Shown: positions 19,484 through 31,563 of the stretch, piece by piece
Numbering within the stretch: the first letter of the stretch is position 1
Layout of the letters: each line of letters starts with the position of its first letter
NCBI GenBank assembly: GCA_963969595.1
Contig: OZ018410.1
Span: 37,677,413 to 37,741,412 of the forward strand
Source: Neckera pumila
Taxonomy: Eukaryota > Streptophyta > Bryopsida > Hypnales > Neckeraceae
Length of the DNA stretch: 64,000 nt
Direction of reading: 5' to 3'
Made by a program: the position numbers and the translations under genes
The notes under the pieces: generated by a model
Told to the model about the DNA's origin: nothing
Seen by the model: only the letters and a program-made list of their open reading frames with translations
Databases searched by the model: none

Positions 19484-19640
19484 TATTAACTTGTAACCTA
19501 ATTATCTAGATTAATAGATTAGTGATTAAGGGATACAACCCTTGAAATAATCAAAAGGTATAAGCCTTATATATAACTCTTGTATTTTTCTTTTCGTATA
19601 ATTATAATTGTACAATTTAGCATCTTGCTTCTTTACAACA
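19484..19640 (+). repeat. 3' LTR of copia A
   Basis: 157 bp, preceded by GGTTAAGGGAGGG and followed by the CATTT copy of the target site. After it the 3' flank of germin-like gene 1 resumes. Confidence 0.92.
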
Positions 19641-20388
19641 CATTTTGCAGTAATTAAGTAGAAGGCCGAAATTGCACAGTTCCAATAAATTATTATTCTT
19701 TTGCCTTCAAAATTGAGCTCCAGAGGTGATCTTTCAGCCTTTCCTTTTTGCAGTAAGTAGAAGGCTGAAATTCTTAACCAATTTGACTCTCCCTATCCTA
19801 TGAAATATTCCAATGTGCTCCACTGAATTATCTATGGCACTCGTTTCTTGACAATGAGAGAAAAAACATAAGAATGATGAAAAAATGGCATCAATTATTT
19901 TCATGTTCATCCATCTGTATCTCTTGATGTGGTATTGTAATGGGTGATTTGATTGAAGTTTTAAATTTACATATGTGAAATTAGTGTATGAGAGTAAAAA
20001 TTTTACTAAATATTCATATCTTCAAACTCTTAGGATGTTAGAGTAAAAACTCAAGATGGAAACTAGGAATGACTTTACAATTAATTCTACAATTTACCTT
20101 CTATTGGCCAATAAGTTTAGTTACAATCAATTCTTAGTGCTTACTATTGTTTCAATTTGTTTCTAACAAAAAGCCCCAATTTGTCCTATACACAAATGTG
20201 CACCACTTGAAGCAAAGGTGGAGTCAAGGAGCAATTAATTGAAACTAATCTTACTATTTTTTTTCAAAATCCTTCCCTTTATGATTGCATCCTCTATCAA
20301 CAATTGACTGTCTAAGATTAGGTTGAAATGCTATGTGTATAGATTTAGGATGCAATTGCAATGGGTAGGAGACGCTTTAGTCGGGAAT
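19641..20388. other. Resumed germin 3' flank, then gene-free sequence
   Basis: 19641-19760 matches 46515-46560 behind germin-like gene 2. From there to 20388 I see no gene, inverted termini or long repeat. Confidence 0.6.
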
Positions 20389-22030
20389 TGTAATCTAGGT
20401 TTTGCTTTTTCTTACAAAATCCAGGAAAACATTAGTATCGGGGTTCTTATAGAGAAAAGTGGAATTAGTCTATTGTTTATATGACTAATGTCACTTTTCA
20501 AATAGAATAATATTTAAAATTTGAAAATACCCGATTTTAGTCTTGTAATTCACAAACACTCTTATTCCCAGGGATTTGAATTTTGCTCTTAGTCCTTTAC
20601 CAATATATGCAGACCTAGTCCTATATAATGTTCGGCAAGGTGGTCAAATAGTCTGGTCAAAACTTCAGGTTTGGTCAAATCATCTTATGCAATGTATGAT
20701 CTAGGATTGAATCAATTCCAAGATAATACTTTGAAAATATTACAGATAATTCATTCATTATTCTTTTTTATGTGTGTTGGTCAAATTGTCTCGTAAGTGC
20801 TTGCCATGAGCAATCCTAAAACAAAATGCCTAGGTCCGTCAATCATAGGTCAAATTGTCTCAGTTTGTGCAAAGTATGCAAGTTTGGGTTTCATATCCAA
20901 ATTTCGTTCTTCTCCTTTCGCTTTTCTCCAAATTTTTAAGGTCAAATAGTCAAATGGTCAAATGGTCAAATACCAACATTGGTTAATTTCCTAAATTCGC
21001 ATACAAAACATTGATTAATTCATACGTTATCCAAACATGTAAATCCCAAGACCAATGAATTAACAATAAAAACAAACAAACTATATCCATACAATTTTGA
21101 CCTACCACCATGGGCTGGACCCCATAGCCGTAGAAATCAGCCCAAAACCATGGTAATAAGTTTAAATTGTAAGAAGGATCCCTAAAACCACCAAAATCAA
21201 CTTTTAAACCCTGAAATCAGCCCCTATGGACGTGCACAGGGCCTATAGCCATGATCTGAACCCTATGGCCATGCAAATCAGCCCCATACCCATGACAGTG
21301 AACCCCAAACCAAAGAGTGCGGCCTTATGGCCACTTCACAGCCTATAATTGTGAGAAGCAGGCCCTATGACCGTCCGCCGAACCCTATAACCGTGCAAAA
21401 TTCTACACAGACTGCAGAGACCTCCTGCACTTGGTTCTGAACTTCCAATTGCAATTTGATGGTCAATTGATCTCAATTTGGTTGAAATTGAGTTATGATC
21501 CTTATTCATGATCCAAAAAGAATAAAACTCCTTCCGATTACAAGTCAAATAATCTGCTAAAATTTGAATGTCAGAGGAGAGCCAGGTGAAGCGCCGCAGT
21601 CCGATTACCAATTTGTTGGTCAATTCGTCAAACTTTCTGAAATTTGCCTCAATTTCTTACTCGCTTAAACAGTTTTGATCTACACCACTCTCTCCTGCAA
21701 CAAATTGGTACAACCTTCAAAATTTTGGGATTTAGGAAAGAGGCCAGACCAAGCGCTGCGGCACAGGTTCCACTTTCAAATCTTATTGGCGAATTGATGA
21801 ATTCTTTACGATCCTTACACCACGCACAACAGGCGATCAACTCTTCATTCAAAGTTTTAGTTTCGGCCTTCAAACAGATAAATTTCAACCGCAATCTCAT
21901 TCCATGATCATGCTGATTTCATCAACTGCCAGATTCATCAATTTGTATCTGGTCTAACAAGCTCCACACACGCTCAATTTCCTCGTCACCAAATTCTTGA
22001 GCTCGTTCCAAATCAGACCCCCGTCAACTC
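20389..22030 (+). repeat. Interspersed repeat family R, copy 1
   Basis: Starts TGTAATCTAGGTTTTGC. It shares an ordered series of blocks with 56059-58500 and 62188-64000: CAAAATCCAGG, GGGGTTCTT, a TAGTC...TATGACTAA block, CCAATATATG, AGTCCTATATAATGTTC and repeated GGTCAAAT. It may be a long solo LTR or the end of a large element, because it begins with TG and carries no coding sequence. The right boundary is uncertain. Confidence 0.65.
21100..21400 (+). repeat. Imperfect minisatellite with CCCTATGACCGTG-like units
   Basis: At least eight degenerate units of the type CCCTATRRCCRTG, often followed by AATCAGCCC or GAACC, inside family R copy 1. Spacing is irregular (20-50 bp). The corresponding part of copy 2 (56820-56940) keeps only traces. 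Confidence 0.6.
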
Positions 22031-22364
22031 TGTTGAATGTAGAATGCAAGACGACAAGAAGTTGAAGAAGTATATTACATTAATAATAATTGAATACGAG
22101 TACAAAGCACAAAGCCTTCTTATGAAGGACAGAGATACCGTTTGATATTACAGAACGATGTGACTCTATACAACGTAGCTGTTGAATCTAAGGTAATTGA
22201 TTGACTGACACGCCCCCTTCAACTGCATAGCTAAAAATAGTGAAATTGATAACTTGAGTTGTAACGTATAAACTCTGAGAACATGTTCAGTTTTATAAGC
22301 ACCTTCTCCCTTAAGAACTGGCTGAAGCTTTTAAAAAAGAAGTAATATTTGATTAGTCGCCCCC

Positions 22365-22970
22365 TTGCTTCAAATCGAAAGAAGCGGCAGCAGCAAGGCC
22401 TTGAATGCATGTATGATGCTTAACTTTGGGAAGAGACTTAGTTAAAATGTTAGCACATATGGTGGAGGTGGAGGTATTTATATAGAAGTTTTTAAAACTT
22501 AGTCTGGACTTTCTCACGGAAGAAAATGGAATTGTAGGTCAATATGTTTAGAACAATCATGGAACTTTGGATTCTTGCTTAAGGTGATGCAAGACTGGTT
22601 GTCACAAAAAAATATGCCTAGCAATGATAGAGTAACCAAGTTCTTGGAGAAGAGCTTGAAGCCAGAGAAGTTCTTTTGTAGTAGTAGCTGCGACAATATA
22701 TTCTCCTTCCGTTGATGATAGAGCTATGATAGTTTGTTTTCAGCTCTGCCAGAAGAGAAGATAGGACAAATCGAGTTGAAAAATATAACTCAAAGTAGAC
22801 TAGCGGGTATCGAGATCACCTGCCCAATCAGCATCGCTTCAACCACTTAGCTAGTGGAGAAAAGTCAAAGTTGAAGTAGGACTAGAATAGATGAGTCCTT
22901 GCGTTGAAGTTTTACGGAGATACCAAAATATGCGTTTGATGCCAAGCCAATGGGCTAGAGTGGGGTCCTG
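22365..22970 (-). pseudogene. Copia B RNase H and RT end
   Basis: Contains CDNQSCITLSKNPKF and SKHIDLQFHFLP (RNase H), and ends with a DMLTKPLPKVKH-type terminus directly before the polypurine tract. Upstream, next to the MITE, lies HWLGIKRIFW, which continues the RT C-terminal region. Confidence 0.78.
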
Positions 22971-22977
22971 CATAAAT

Positions 22978-23543
22978 CTCGGGGGGTGCACTTAGTGTAT
23001 CTAATCCAAACAACGTGCGAACAAAACTTTGTACCCCCTATATTATATCCTAAAATTTAAATAAATGAAAACAAAAAAAATATGAATATATTCTCCTAAT
23101 TTGAAAGTTTATGTTTTGAATTATTGATATTTTTATTTGCTAATGATAATTAGTTACAAATTTTTGAAGTAAATAGATACACTGCAAAACTGAAAAATAA
23201 CTTTCACACCCCTATATTATATCCTCAAAAATTGTCTAAAAAATGAACAAAAAAATCCTAAAAATAATTCTCTATTGAAAGCTCATTTTGAGTTGAATAT
23301 TGATGCAATAGTCATCTAAATGTGTTCTCTATAAATATTTGAGTTGAAAAATATGCCATTTTAGATTCATTTTCAACCTCTTCTAGAAATCATTCCATAT
23401 TTCATTTGAGTTGGAAATTTTGGCAATAGAAACCTATAGTCATTACCAAACAATGCTCAAAATTTTAGGTTGAAATTATAGTTTATTAGAAACCACTTGT
23501 TCGCACATGGTTTGTAGTAGTAGAACCAAGTGCCCTCCCCGAG
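22978..23543. mobile_element. 8-bp-TSD inverted-repeat element (hAT-like MITE), copy 1
   Basis: Ends CTCGGGGGGTGCACTTAG and CAAGTGCCCTCCCCGAG, flanked by GCATAAAT at 22970-22977 and 23544-23551. 566 bp. About 98% identical to the copy at 33145-33699, so both moved recently. An 8-bp duplication is typical of hAT elements (family knowledge), but the termini are not the usual CAGGG, so the superfamily is tentative. No transposase. Confidence 0.88.
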
Positions 23544-25130
23544 GCATAAATTGGGCCAAATGATTGACTGAAAATGCCAAATTCCAACGAGTATACGTAG
23601 CAAGATATTGCAAACTTCCAATGGCCTGTTTATACAGGATCTTGGTCATAAGATGCTGTTCCTGAGAGGTAAGATTGTCAGGTTGGTGGCGTGAGTATTG
23701 AATACTAGCTTTGAGAGGCATGGCAATGGAATGGAAAGTCGCTATATGAAATTTAGTTAAAAGATCATTGATATATTTTTCTTGTAATAATAATAAGGTC
23801 TTATGTAAGCGATCCCGGCAAATCTGTATACCAAAGATATATCCAATCTCATTGTTATCCGTCATGGAAAAACGTTGAGTAAATATCGCTTTTGTAACTG
23901 TCAAAAACTGAAATTTATTGGAGATGACAACTAGATCATTAATATACAGACCCAAGAGTAGAATAGAAATATGGGAACGTTTAATATAAACATCTGGATC
24001 CGAGGCACATTTAAAGAATTCCTGACTCAATAAGAATGTGTCAAAAGATTTGTACCAAACACAAGGTGCCTACTTCAAACCGTAGAGAGATTTGAGCAGT
24101 CGGCATATTTGATGTGCACAGCCAAATTCAATATAGCCTTCAGGTTGCATAATATAAATTTCTTCATATAAGGTTCCATTTAAAAAAGTTGTGACCACAT
24201 CCATTTGGTGGATGTAGTAGTTGTATATAGTGGCCAGGGCTAAAAGAAGTCAAAATGACATCATCCGAATAATAGGAGAAAAAGTTTCAGTATAATCAAT
24301 GCCTTCTTGCTAAGAGAAGCCACGAGCTACAAGCCTTGCCTTAAAACCCAATAAAGAGCTGTCAGAGTTGTATTTTTGACAAAAGATCCATTTGGTGCTA
24401 ATGATAGATCTATTTGGTGGCAAATCAACGAGATTCCAAGTTTGATTATTAATAAAAGAATTGTATTTGTCGTCCATAGCATGTTTCCAGTCTTTAGATT
24501 GATTGCTGGAAAGGGCTTCAGTGACCGTCAAAGGTTCAGCTAGTTCAGCTAAGAAGCCAAAACTATACAGGTTCGTATTATAAGACCTTGGAGTATGTCT
24601 TTGTCCTTTATTGAAATGTGCAGAAGTCCTAACTAGAGGAGGAGAACTAGTTTGGGATTGGCGGTGATGAGAGCACTGATGGACTAAGAGTGAAGATTGC
24701 GAGGTCGACCATTGATCTTCAGAAGTAGGCTGAGGCAGGAAATCTAGAAAGTGTAGGACCACCTTTAAATTTAGGTTGATCAATTTAGGATCTGGGTCCA
24801 ATAACTTGGGTACTATTGTAATATTGGGTGCTGTTGTGCTAGTTGTACCAGGGTTATTTTCTAACGGTGGCCTGGTAGGTGAATCAAGTGAATCAGGGAC
24901 GGAGTAAAATCCACCAAGATCGGCAGGAGGTGAAATAAGTTGTCTAGGTGAAGAAGAATCGCCAGCAAGCAACAAGGAATCTTCATAAAAAGTAACATCG
25001 CAACTTGTAAAAGCAAGTTTGGTGTCTGGGTTATACAGGCGATAGCCCTTGGTACCAGTAATTGATGAATAACCGATAAAAATACATTTCAAAGCTTTGG
25101 AGTCTAATTTCTTGCGGTGCTCTTTCATAA
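23544..25130 (-). pseudogene. Copia B reverse transcriptase and integrase C-terminus
   Basis: KEHRKKLDSKALKCIFIGYS and GYRLYNPDTKLAFTSCDVTF form the integrase tail. KDWKHAMDDKYNSFINNQTW and IISTKWIFCQKYNSD start the RT. A stop-riddled gap lies at 24031-24309, then SVNHLAQFM before the MITE. The YVDD box reads YIND, which is inactive. Confidence 0.82.
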
Positions 25131-26187
25131 TGTGAGAGTAGACCGGACAACCAGAAATTCGCTGATCAGTAAGATTAGGTTGTAGCCTTGTTCAAAGTTC
25201 ATAGGGAGTTGTATCAGGGAAAGAGGTAGTATAAGAACAATTTTGCAGATAGCAAGCAGTGGCTATGGTTTCTGCCTAGAAATTTTTGTTTAGCTGAGCA
25301 ATGTGAAGCATACATCGTGCAACTTCAACTAAGGTACGGTTTTTTCATTTAGAAACTTCATTTTGAGCAGGATGATATGGATTGATAAGGTGATGTTGAA
25401 TCCCATGGTCTTGGCAAAATTTTGTAAAGTTATTGGATGTGAATTTGCCACCATTATCTGAGCAGAGAATAAGTATCTTGTGTTTGTCAAGTTGATTTTC
25501 TACTAATGTTTTATAAGTTTGGAAGTAAGACAAAGTAGAAGATTTTTTATTTAAGAAATATACATGAGTAAACCGGGAGTAATTGTCAATGAATAAGAGA
25601 AAACAAAGAGCACCATGTAGCAATGGTGTGCTCATAGGGCCACACAAATCCGTGTGGATCAAAGCCAATGGGACAATGGCTCTTGTAGGAAGAGCTGTTG
25701 GGTAAGAACTTTGAGTCTGTTTACCAAACACACAACCCTCACAGAGAGATAGTGGTTTTTAATATAGGAAGTCCATTAACCATGTTATGACTTGCATAAG
25801 ATTAATGGAACATAGATTAAGATGGCCTAATCGGTAGTGCCACTTAAGTGCTTCTGAGTCAAATTCAAACAAAGATAGAAATATATAATTAGTTTTTGAA
25901 GGTGGAATTATACCAATGCTGAATGAAAATAAACTGCCTTCTTTTGGAATTTGATATACCATTTGCTTAGTTGAATCTGGTGACTTGGTCTTAATAAGAC
26001 ATTGAGTATGAGTAAATGAGATAACTGTGTTTTCTATAGTCATAATTTGATTGACAGAAAGTAAGTTCTTGGCAAGGCCATGGACATATAAAACAGTGAG
26101 AATTAATAGACTTTGCCCAATTGGGACTTTTAACAAAATAGAACCATAGCCAGGAGCACTATGCGAGTGATTGTCACCCAGAAACAC
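25131..26187 (-). pseudogene. Copia B integrase
   Basis: LKWHYRLGHLNLCSINLM is the pre-integrase zinc region. The core has HTDLCGPM (first D), LCSDNGGKF (second D) and HPAQNEVSK (the E). The triad is preserved although the frame is broken near 25345 and 25759. Confidence 0.83.
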
Positions 26188-26217
26188 AATTTGTGGAGTT
26201 TCAAGGATTTGATAATC

Positions 26218-27260
26218 TCAAAAGAGTTCTTTTTGAGAAGACATATGTTGACTAGCACCCAAATCTAGATACCATGATGAAAAAAATCCTGAATTATCAC
26301 ACATGGTGGAAAAGAGGGAAGCTAGAGTGTCAGCAGAAAGGGCATTATTAGCTTGACTGTACCCAATCTTAGCTTGGTCACGCTTTTTCTTGCAACAATC
26401 AGGAGCTTTATGCCATAGAATCCCACAATAATGCTCGCAATAATGACAAATAATAGTCATTTGAGTAGATGAGGTAGTGGTTTGATATGTGGGTTTTTGT
26501 CTTGACCAACTCTTCCCACTGTTCCCAGCTTGTGTGCGGAAGCTTTGGTTATTATTTCTAAGAAATTGTCCAGATGAAAAGGATTTATTTGGAGATGGCT
26601 TAATAAACTTTCCCTTGAAGTAAAAGGCACTAGATTTGGATATCTCAGGCTTAGGAAGATTGATGGAATTTTGTTGGAAGATATTAGACAGTAAAGTCGG
26701 AAATCCAAGATGGCAATATCACCTTAGGTGGTTATAAAGGCACTCCAAGAATCTAGCAGCAAATTGACTTGCTGATCGTCTATAAAAGTACATCCGGAGA
26801 TTTTAGCTTTGTGAAGAAGCAATTGCCACATCTCCAAGAAGGACATGGTATCGTCCAAATCAGACATACTCAAGCGGCAGAGTTGCTTATGCAAATTTAC
26901 CTGTGACACTTTGTTAGATTTTTCGTAAATTTGTTATAAACAATCCCAAACCTGCTTAGAGGTTGTGAGAGAGCATAAAGAAAGTAGTTCAAACTGTTGC
27001 AGTTCTAATCCATATGGAGCTCCTAGTTCTTGGGATGTAGGTTCTACAGGAATTTGAAAGAATCCACCTTGAAGGCGAGTTTATTGCACCTCTACTTCAT
27101 ATTTTTCTGGAGGTGCTGGTTGAACTATGTCTATTGCAAGATTAAAGAATCTATTGATGATTTGGAACTAATTTTCTACTTCATCTCTTTCGTCATCATT
27201 AATAAATAGATCAAAAATATCTGCACCTGAGCACTCAGCACTCGAGGTTACAGGAAAGAA
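26218..27260 (-). pseudogene. Copia B gag, zinc knuckle and protease start
   Basis: Gag-type sequence (QVNLHKQLCRLSMSDLDDTM, FLEMWQLLLHKAKISGCTF) is followed by a degenerate knuckle (CGILWHKAPDC) and the protease start WYLDLGASQHMS, in which the serine of DSGAS is replaced by leucine. Confidence 0.8.
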
Positions 27261-27492
27261 CTTGCTAACACGCAGACAAAATAATCACAAACCCTAATTC
27301 CAAATATCAAATGCCAGACACTCCAAGCACAGACAAAGTGCTCATAAACTTTGTAATTTTCACAATCTTCAATTTTGTGTTTACCATTCTTTACACTTCC
27401 TTCACAGAAACAATTGTACAAACACTATTATAACACATTCTAAACTTTCCAAAGATGCACAAACTTGCAAATCGAGGAAGAGAAAGTAATAC

Positions 27493-27595
<103 letters not shown>

Positions 27596-27639
27596 TGGGT
27601 CATGTACCAAATGCCAATTTAACAACATTTCTTACTTGA

Positions 27640-28110
27640 ATTAATTCTTCTAGAGAGGTTTTAGGATCTCCTAGATAGTTTAATCATTTAATTATTTCTA
27701 AAAAATTTGAACCATACGATAGACGAGATTGTAATGAAATTGTTTTTTGTAAAATTGTAGGTTTATGTGTATTTCCTTTTGTACTATCGTAAGTTTGAAT
27801 GTTTTTTTAAACAAGTATTTTTAATATGCCTTGTGTCTTCACAAAAATGACAACAATTTCCTTCTAAGTCTTCTTATTTTTCCAAAAGTGTAAGATGTGG
27901 TCTCCTTAAAAATTGAAATTCTAATGTTTAAACTAGATGGTCTAAACGGTTTGGAATAGGTTTAGGTGTTGGTCTTAATTCTTGTAATAGTGAGCGATTC
28001 TAACAAATTATAGAAGGTTTGTCTACAATTCTTTCTTGGAAATACATCCGCTAAAACTTCGTTAATTAATTCTTGGATTATTTTCTCACCAAGCCCCATT
28101 TTAGTTCATC
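27640..28110 (-). pseudogene. Gag remnant of LTR element X
   Basis: Minus-strand sequence starts MGLGEKIIQELINEVLADVF near 28100 and, across frameshifts, reaches a zinc knuckle CHFCEDTRHIKNTC at about 27840. The C-x2-C-x4-H-x4-C spacing is correct. It lies about 390 bp inside a primer-site-like sequence next to the LTR at 28497. It is cut off near the (TA)n tract, and no pol sequence follows. Confidence 0.65.
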
Positions 28111-28474
28111 TTTTATATAAGCCTTTTATGGTGCTATTTGCTTTTAGGGTAATTATATATTTTTAACTATTCATTCTACCTATAATTAATACAGCTCTTT
28201 TTATTTATTATTTATAAAAATCTACTACTATAACTCAAAAACATATCTCCTAAATATTTCTAAGTTTAGTGTTTAGAAATTTATTGTCTTTGATTAAATT
28301 TGTGTTTATGAAAATAAAACTAGGAAAAATAACATGTCATTCCTTTTTAATCTTAATCATAAGGAAGTTACATATTCTATTTTTCCTCATTAATTCTTAA
28401 ATGTTTTTATTTATTGAAAAGCAGGATAAAATTCCTTTTCCTATTTTACATTTTAGCCAATGATAGCGAGCACC

Positions 28475-28495
28475 TTTCCTCGGTAGCGGTGCCAA
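28475..28495 (-). other. Primer-binding-site-like sequence, element X
   Basis: Minus strand reads TTTGGCACCGCTACCGAGG directly inside the LTR end ...CATTCAACA. The equivalent place beside the LTR at 34864 reads TTTGGCGTTGCTGCCAAAG. The resemblance supports a shared priming site. Confidence 0.5.
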
Positions 28496-28496
28496 A

Positions 28497-29041
28497 TGTT
28501 GAATGTAGTTTTTCCCTAATTGGAAATATCCAAAGTGGTCGGATTCGATTGCTGGGAGGCCATTTGCTAGGTTGTATAATTAAATTGTCACTTATTATTT
28601 TATAATAAATGAATTGATTAATTTCCATATATATATCAAATTTTTTTTATAACAAATAGAACCCAATAGTTTCGACAACAACATCCCATTTTTAACTCTA
28701 CAATTGTTTTTATTTTCTAATTTCTTTTATTGCCACGTTGGTTACGTTATGACCATGGCATTGCACCATGTCCGCTTTTCTCCAATTGATGTTAGATTTT
28801 GCAATCAAGTACAAACTCACACAATCACTTGTCAAATCCATATAGTCCAATCACACACAGCATTTATAGATAATATTTTTCATCTACCAATTGGATTTAC
28901 ATCCTTGCTAAACTCATCAATTGGAAACTAGCTAACTAATAGAGCATGTTCACATTATAATTCTTATCTCCTTGACAATTCTTTTATATTTAGCCTACAT
29001 TCTACCAATTGGACTAGTTTCAACTTGCTAAACATACTACA
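28497..29041 (-). repeat. LTR of element X/Y, left copy
   Basis: Direct repeat of 34864-35566, starting TGTTGAATGTAGTTTTT and ending ACATACTACA on the plus strand. It has a polypurine-like tract (minus strand CTGAGAGGGAGGTTA) on its right and a primer-site-like sequence on its left. It therefore looks shared between two internal regions. Confidence 0.8.
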
Positions 29042-30165
29042 TAACCTCCCTCTCAGTTGTTTGCATCCCCACAAATACAGTTGTTTGGTGTTGATAACTT
29101 TTGCACTCTACTTGTCTTCCCTTTACTAGATGTCGCTCCTCTAAACTTGAACAATTCGCCAATTTTCGTTTTGGACTTGATTGCATGCTTACTATTGGAA
29201 AATAATTCTTCAAGCTCTTGAATAACTTTCCTTATAGAATATGCCAAGATCCCATATTTTGAAGTTACTTGAAACTTGTAGAAATAAATTCTCCAAAATT
29301 CCATTTAATGCAATAGTATTGCTTGAAAATAGTATAAAACCAAGGGTGGAGTTTATTGCATAGATGCTTTGTTTTGTGCTTGAATAATATTCATAAATTC
29401 TTGAAATCCATGAACAATTAGTATCAAATATGGTCTTTCCATTATTAACTAAATTCATCATGGGTATTATAAAATTGATAATAATTCTAGTTATAATTTG
29501 TAGCTTATTAAAACCTTCATATATTTTAAAGGCAATAGTCATGGGATATATAATTTTTCCAACATGTTCCAAATCTAGATGAAATATTTTATGAATGAAA
29601 ATATTTCATTTTTGAAATTTGATTTTTTTTTTGCATAATTTTTCTCTTCACACATGCTTAAATCCATTATCCTTTGTAAAACAATTCTTTTCAACAACTT
29701 TGGTTGTTGCTTATTTGCTTCAATCAAACTAATAATTTTAATCATCAAATTAAAAATTGGTAGATAATTATGCTTCCAAGTATGGAAGGCCGTCAATTTG
29801 TTGGATTTGACTTTACAGTCCTTCATTAAGCAACCTCCATTAGCTTGAACGCAAAATAGTGACTTTATTTTTTATTTCCAAAGAGCGTCACCTTCTTGCA
29901 AACAATATATTCTTGGAAAAACATTTATTGTCAAATTTACTTGGTTTTGAATATGCTTTGATAAAGAAAGGTTTAGGCCAAAAAGCACTTGAGTTTCATT
30001 TGAAACTATTTGATCTTGTTGACAATTTATCATTGTATCACTTTTAATAAAACTTATAATCTCACGTTTGACAATTGGACAAATTATCTTCTCATTCATA
30101 TTGGGTAAAACTTTAGTAACAAATTCATCACATTTTGTTTTAGAATTTCTATGAATGTGCCAAAG
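29042..30165 (-). pseudogene. Decayed coding region, possibly hAT-type transposase
   Basis: Open pieces at 29053-29304, 29210-29572, 29575-29826 and 29872-30099 on the minus strand look protein-like rather than random. One segment (EHVGKIIYPMTIAFKIYEG, then DTNCSWISRIYEYY and IYAINSTLGFILF) has a faint likeness to the region before the dimerisation domain of hAT transposases. This is weak. It could equally be the 3' part of the LTR element in which it lies. Confidence 0.3.
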
Positions 30166-30300
30166 ACATTAAAGAAATTTTGAGGCCTTTGGTTGGCCTC
30201 TCCACAGCCCTCCGAGGACCCAATAAATAGTGTTTTTCTTGCTTAACTAATTGTTTTTCCGCTATTCCCGTCCACCTTCAATCCTTATGTCAAATGCTCG
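30166..30300. repeat. Isolated ATTAG-type MITE end
   Basis: ATTAAAGAAATTTTGAGGCC followed by the family blocks CAGCCCTCCGAGG and ATTGTTTTTCCGCTATTCCC. It matches the left end of 42103. A possible partner end is at about 33048-33072 (GCCCTCCAGAGG...CTTCTAAT). If real, the element was greatly expanded by later insertions. Confidence 0.5.
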
Positions 30301-30519
30301 TTAGTGGCTAAAAATCCAAGTCAAAAGTATTTAATAATCAGAGTTAAGATGTATTAAAGCACCATAACCTTGACTATGAAACACTTTCTACTTAGATGCA
30401 TCTTTCTATCAATCCAAATTGTAGAAAAAATGCAAACATCCAAAAATAGTCGAGTAGCTCACCATCAAGAATTTTTTTTATGTCAATTTCAAAGACTTAT
30501 TTTGTGGACAATTGAAGTT

Positions 30520-31150
30520 TTTGAAGATGAGAGGAGAAGATCTTTATAGAAGTGAGGTAGTGATAGATAGAACAATGCATATGGGATATGTAAATTGGAT
30601 TGAGTAGGAGCTCCACCTCTCAAAGTTAAGTGAAAAAAAGAAATTGTATTACAAGCAGAATTTTGAGCCTCATTTAGGCATAGTAAAACAACTTTTTTGA
30701 AAAAACTTTGGACTAATAAAAGTTGGATAAACAAGCTAAGTTTCATAACCAAAAATTCTTTTGTGAATTCAAGTCTCCAATCAAAAGTTATGGACAAAAT
30801 TTAGACAGGATGCTTGAAAATGTCAAAGAAAATGTCCAAAAAATGTTTCTTCAAACATCCAATCTGAATTTTGTCCATAACTTTTGATTGGAGACTTGAA
30901 TTCACAAAAGAATTTTTGGTTATGAAACTTAGCTTGTTTATCCAGCTTTTATTAGTCCAAAGTTTTTTCAAAAAAGTTGTTTTACTATGCCTAAATGAGG
31001 CCCAAAATTTTGCTTTTATTACAATTTCTTTTTCTCACATAACTATGAGCGGTGGAGCTCCTATTCATCCTACTATTTACATATCCCACATGCATTGCTT
31101 GCCCTACTACAACCTCATTTGTATAAAGAGGTTCCTATTTTCATCTCTAA
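30520..31150. repeat. Long hairpin repeat, copy 1
   Basis: Two arms of about 300 bp meet near 30835. Identical 50-residue translations starting MSITFDWRLEFTKEFLVMKL occur at 30797 (minus) and 30871 (plus), which is simply the palindrome. Inner parts of the arms are nearly perfect complements; the outer parts diverge. A transcript through it would fold into a long double-stranded RNA. Confidence 0.85.
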
Positions 31151-31563
31151 ACACACAAATTCAAAAGCCACTTAAATTGATTTAAGTGGATTGAACTAGA
31201 TAATTGGTTTGATTGGATAATTTCATTTTTAATTTTCAATTAAAAACCTTGTTTAACACGGGCCTTTTTCTTTTTTGAAATCTGGAGTTTATTCCAATAG
31301 TGAACCAAGAACCATAACATTCATTAGCATTCAGTGAGACTGCCTTTTATTCTCCGGAGTCCTCATCCACGAATTTCATCCACATATTAATATTGTAAGC
31401 TTCAGAACTGAGACAATGGCAGTACATTTATGGTGCGCTCCAATTCTTTGGCTAATTGTAGGACAAAAGATACAAACAAAAAATCATTATAAAGATAGAT
31501 GGTTTGTCAAAACCCAAAAAATCCATTGAGTATTAATACAATGAAATCTAACCATTTGCCATC

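Larger units (their letters stand above)
12472..19640 (+). mobile_element. Old Ty1/copia LTR retrotransposon (copia A), degenerate
   Basis: 157-bp LTRs at 12472-12628 and 19484-19640, about 91% identical, much older than gypsy A. The primer site TGGTATTAGTGC (12629-12640) directly follows the 5' LTR and resembles the initiator tRNA-Met site. The polypurine tract GGTTAAGGGAGGG (19471-19483) directly precedes the 3' LTR. Flanks CGTTT/CATTT are a 5-bp target duplication with one change. Both LTRs start TATT rather than TGTT. Gag, protease, integrase, RT and RNase H follow in copia order but with many stops and shifts. Five later elements sit inside: 13128-14083 with 13488-14054 nested in it, 14668-14776, 16366-16535 and 17033-17651. 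Confidence 0.92.
22032..27290 (-). mobile_element. Decayed Ty1/copia element (copia B)
   Basis: On the minus strand the order is gag, zinc knuckle/protease, integrase, RT, RNase H, then AAGGGGGCGAC as polypurine tract (about 22352-22362) and a putative 3' LTR at 22032-22355 ending ...CATTCAACA. No matching 5' LTR was found near 27300-27600, so the 5' end appears truncated or replaced. It is interrupted by the 8-bp-TSD element at 22978-23543. Many stops and shifts are present. Confidence 0.8.

Noticed and set aside
30489..31185. Two ORFs with identical N-terminal 50 residues on opposite strands, at first sight a gene pair
   Set aside because: The identity is just the two arms of a long palindrome; no domain and no codon bias.
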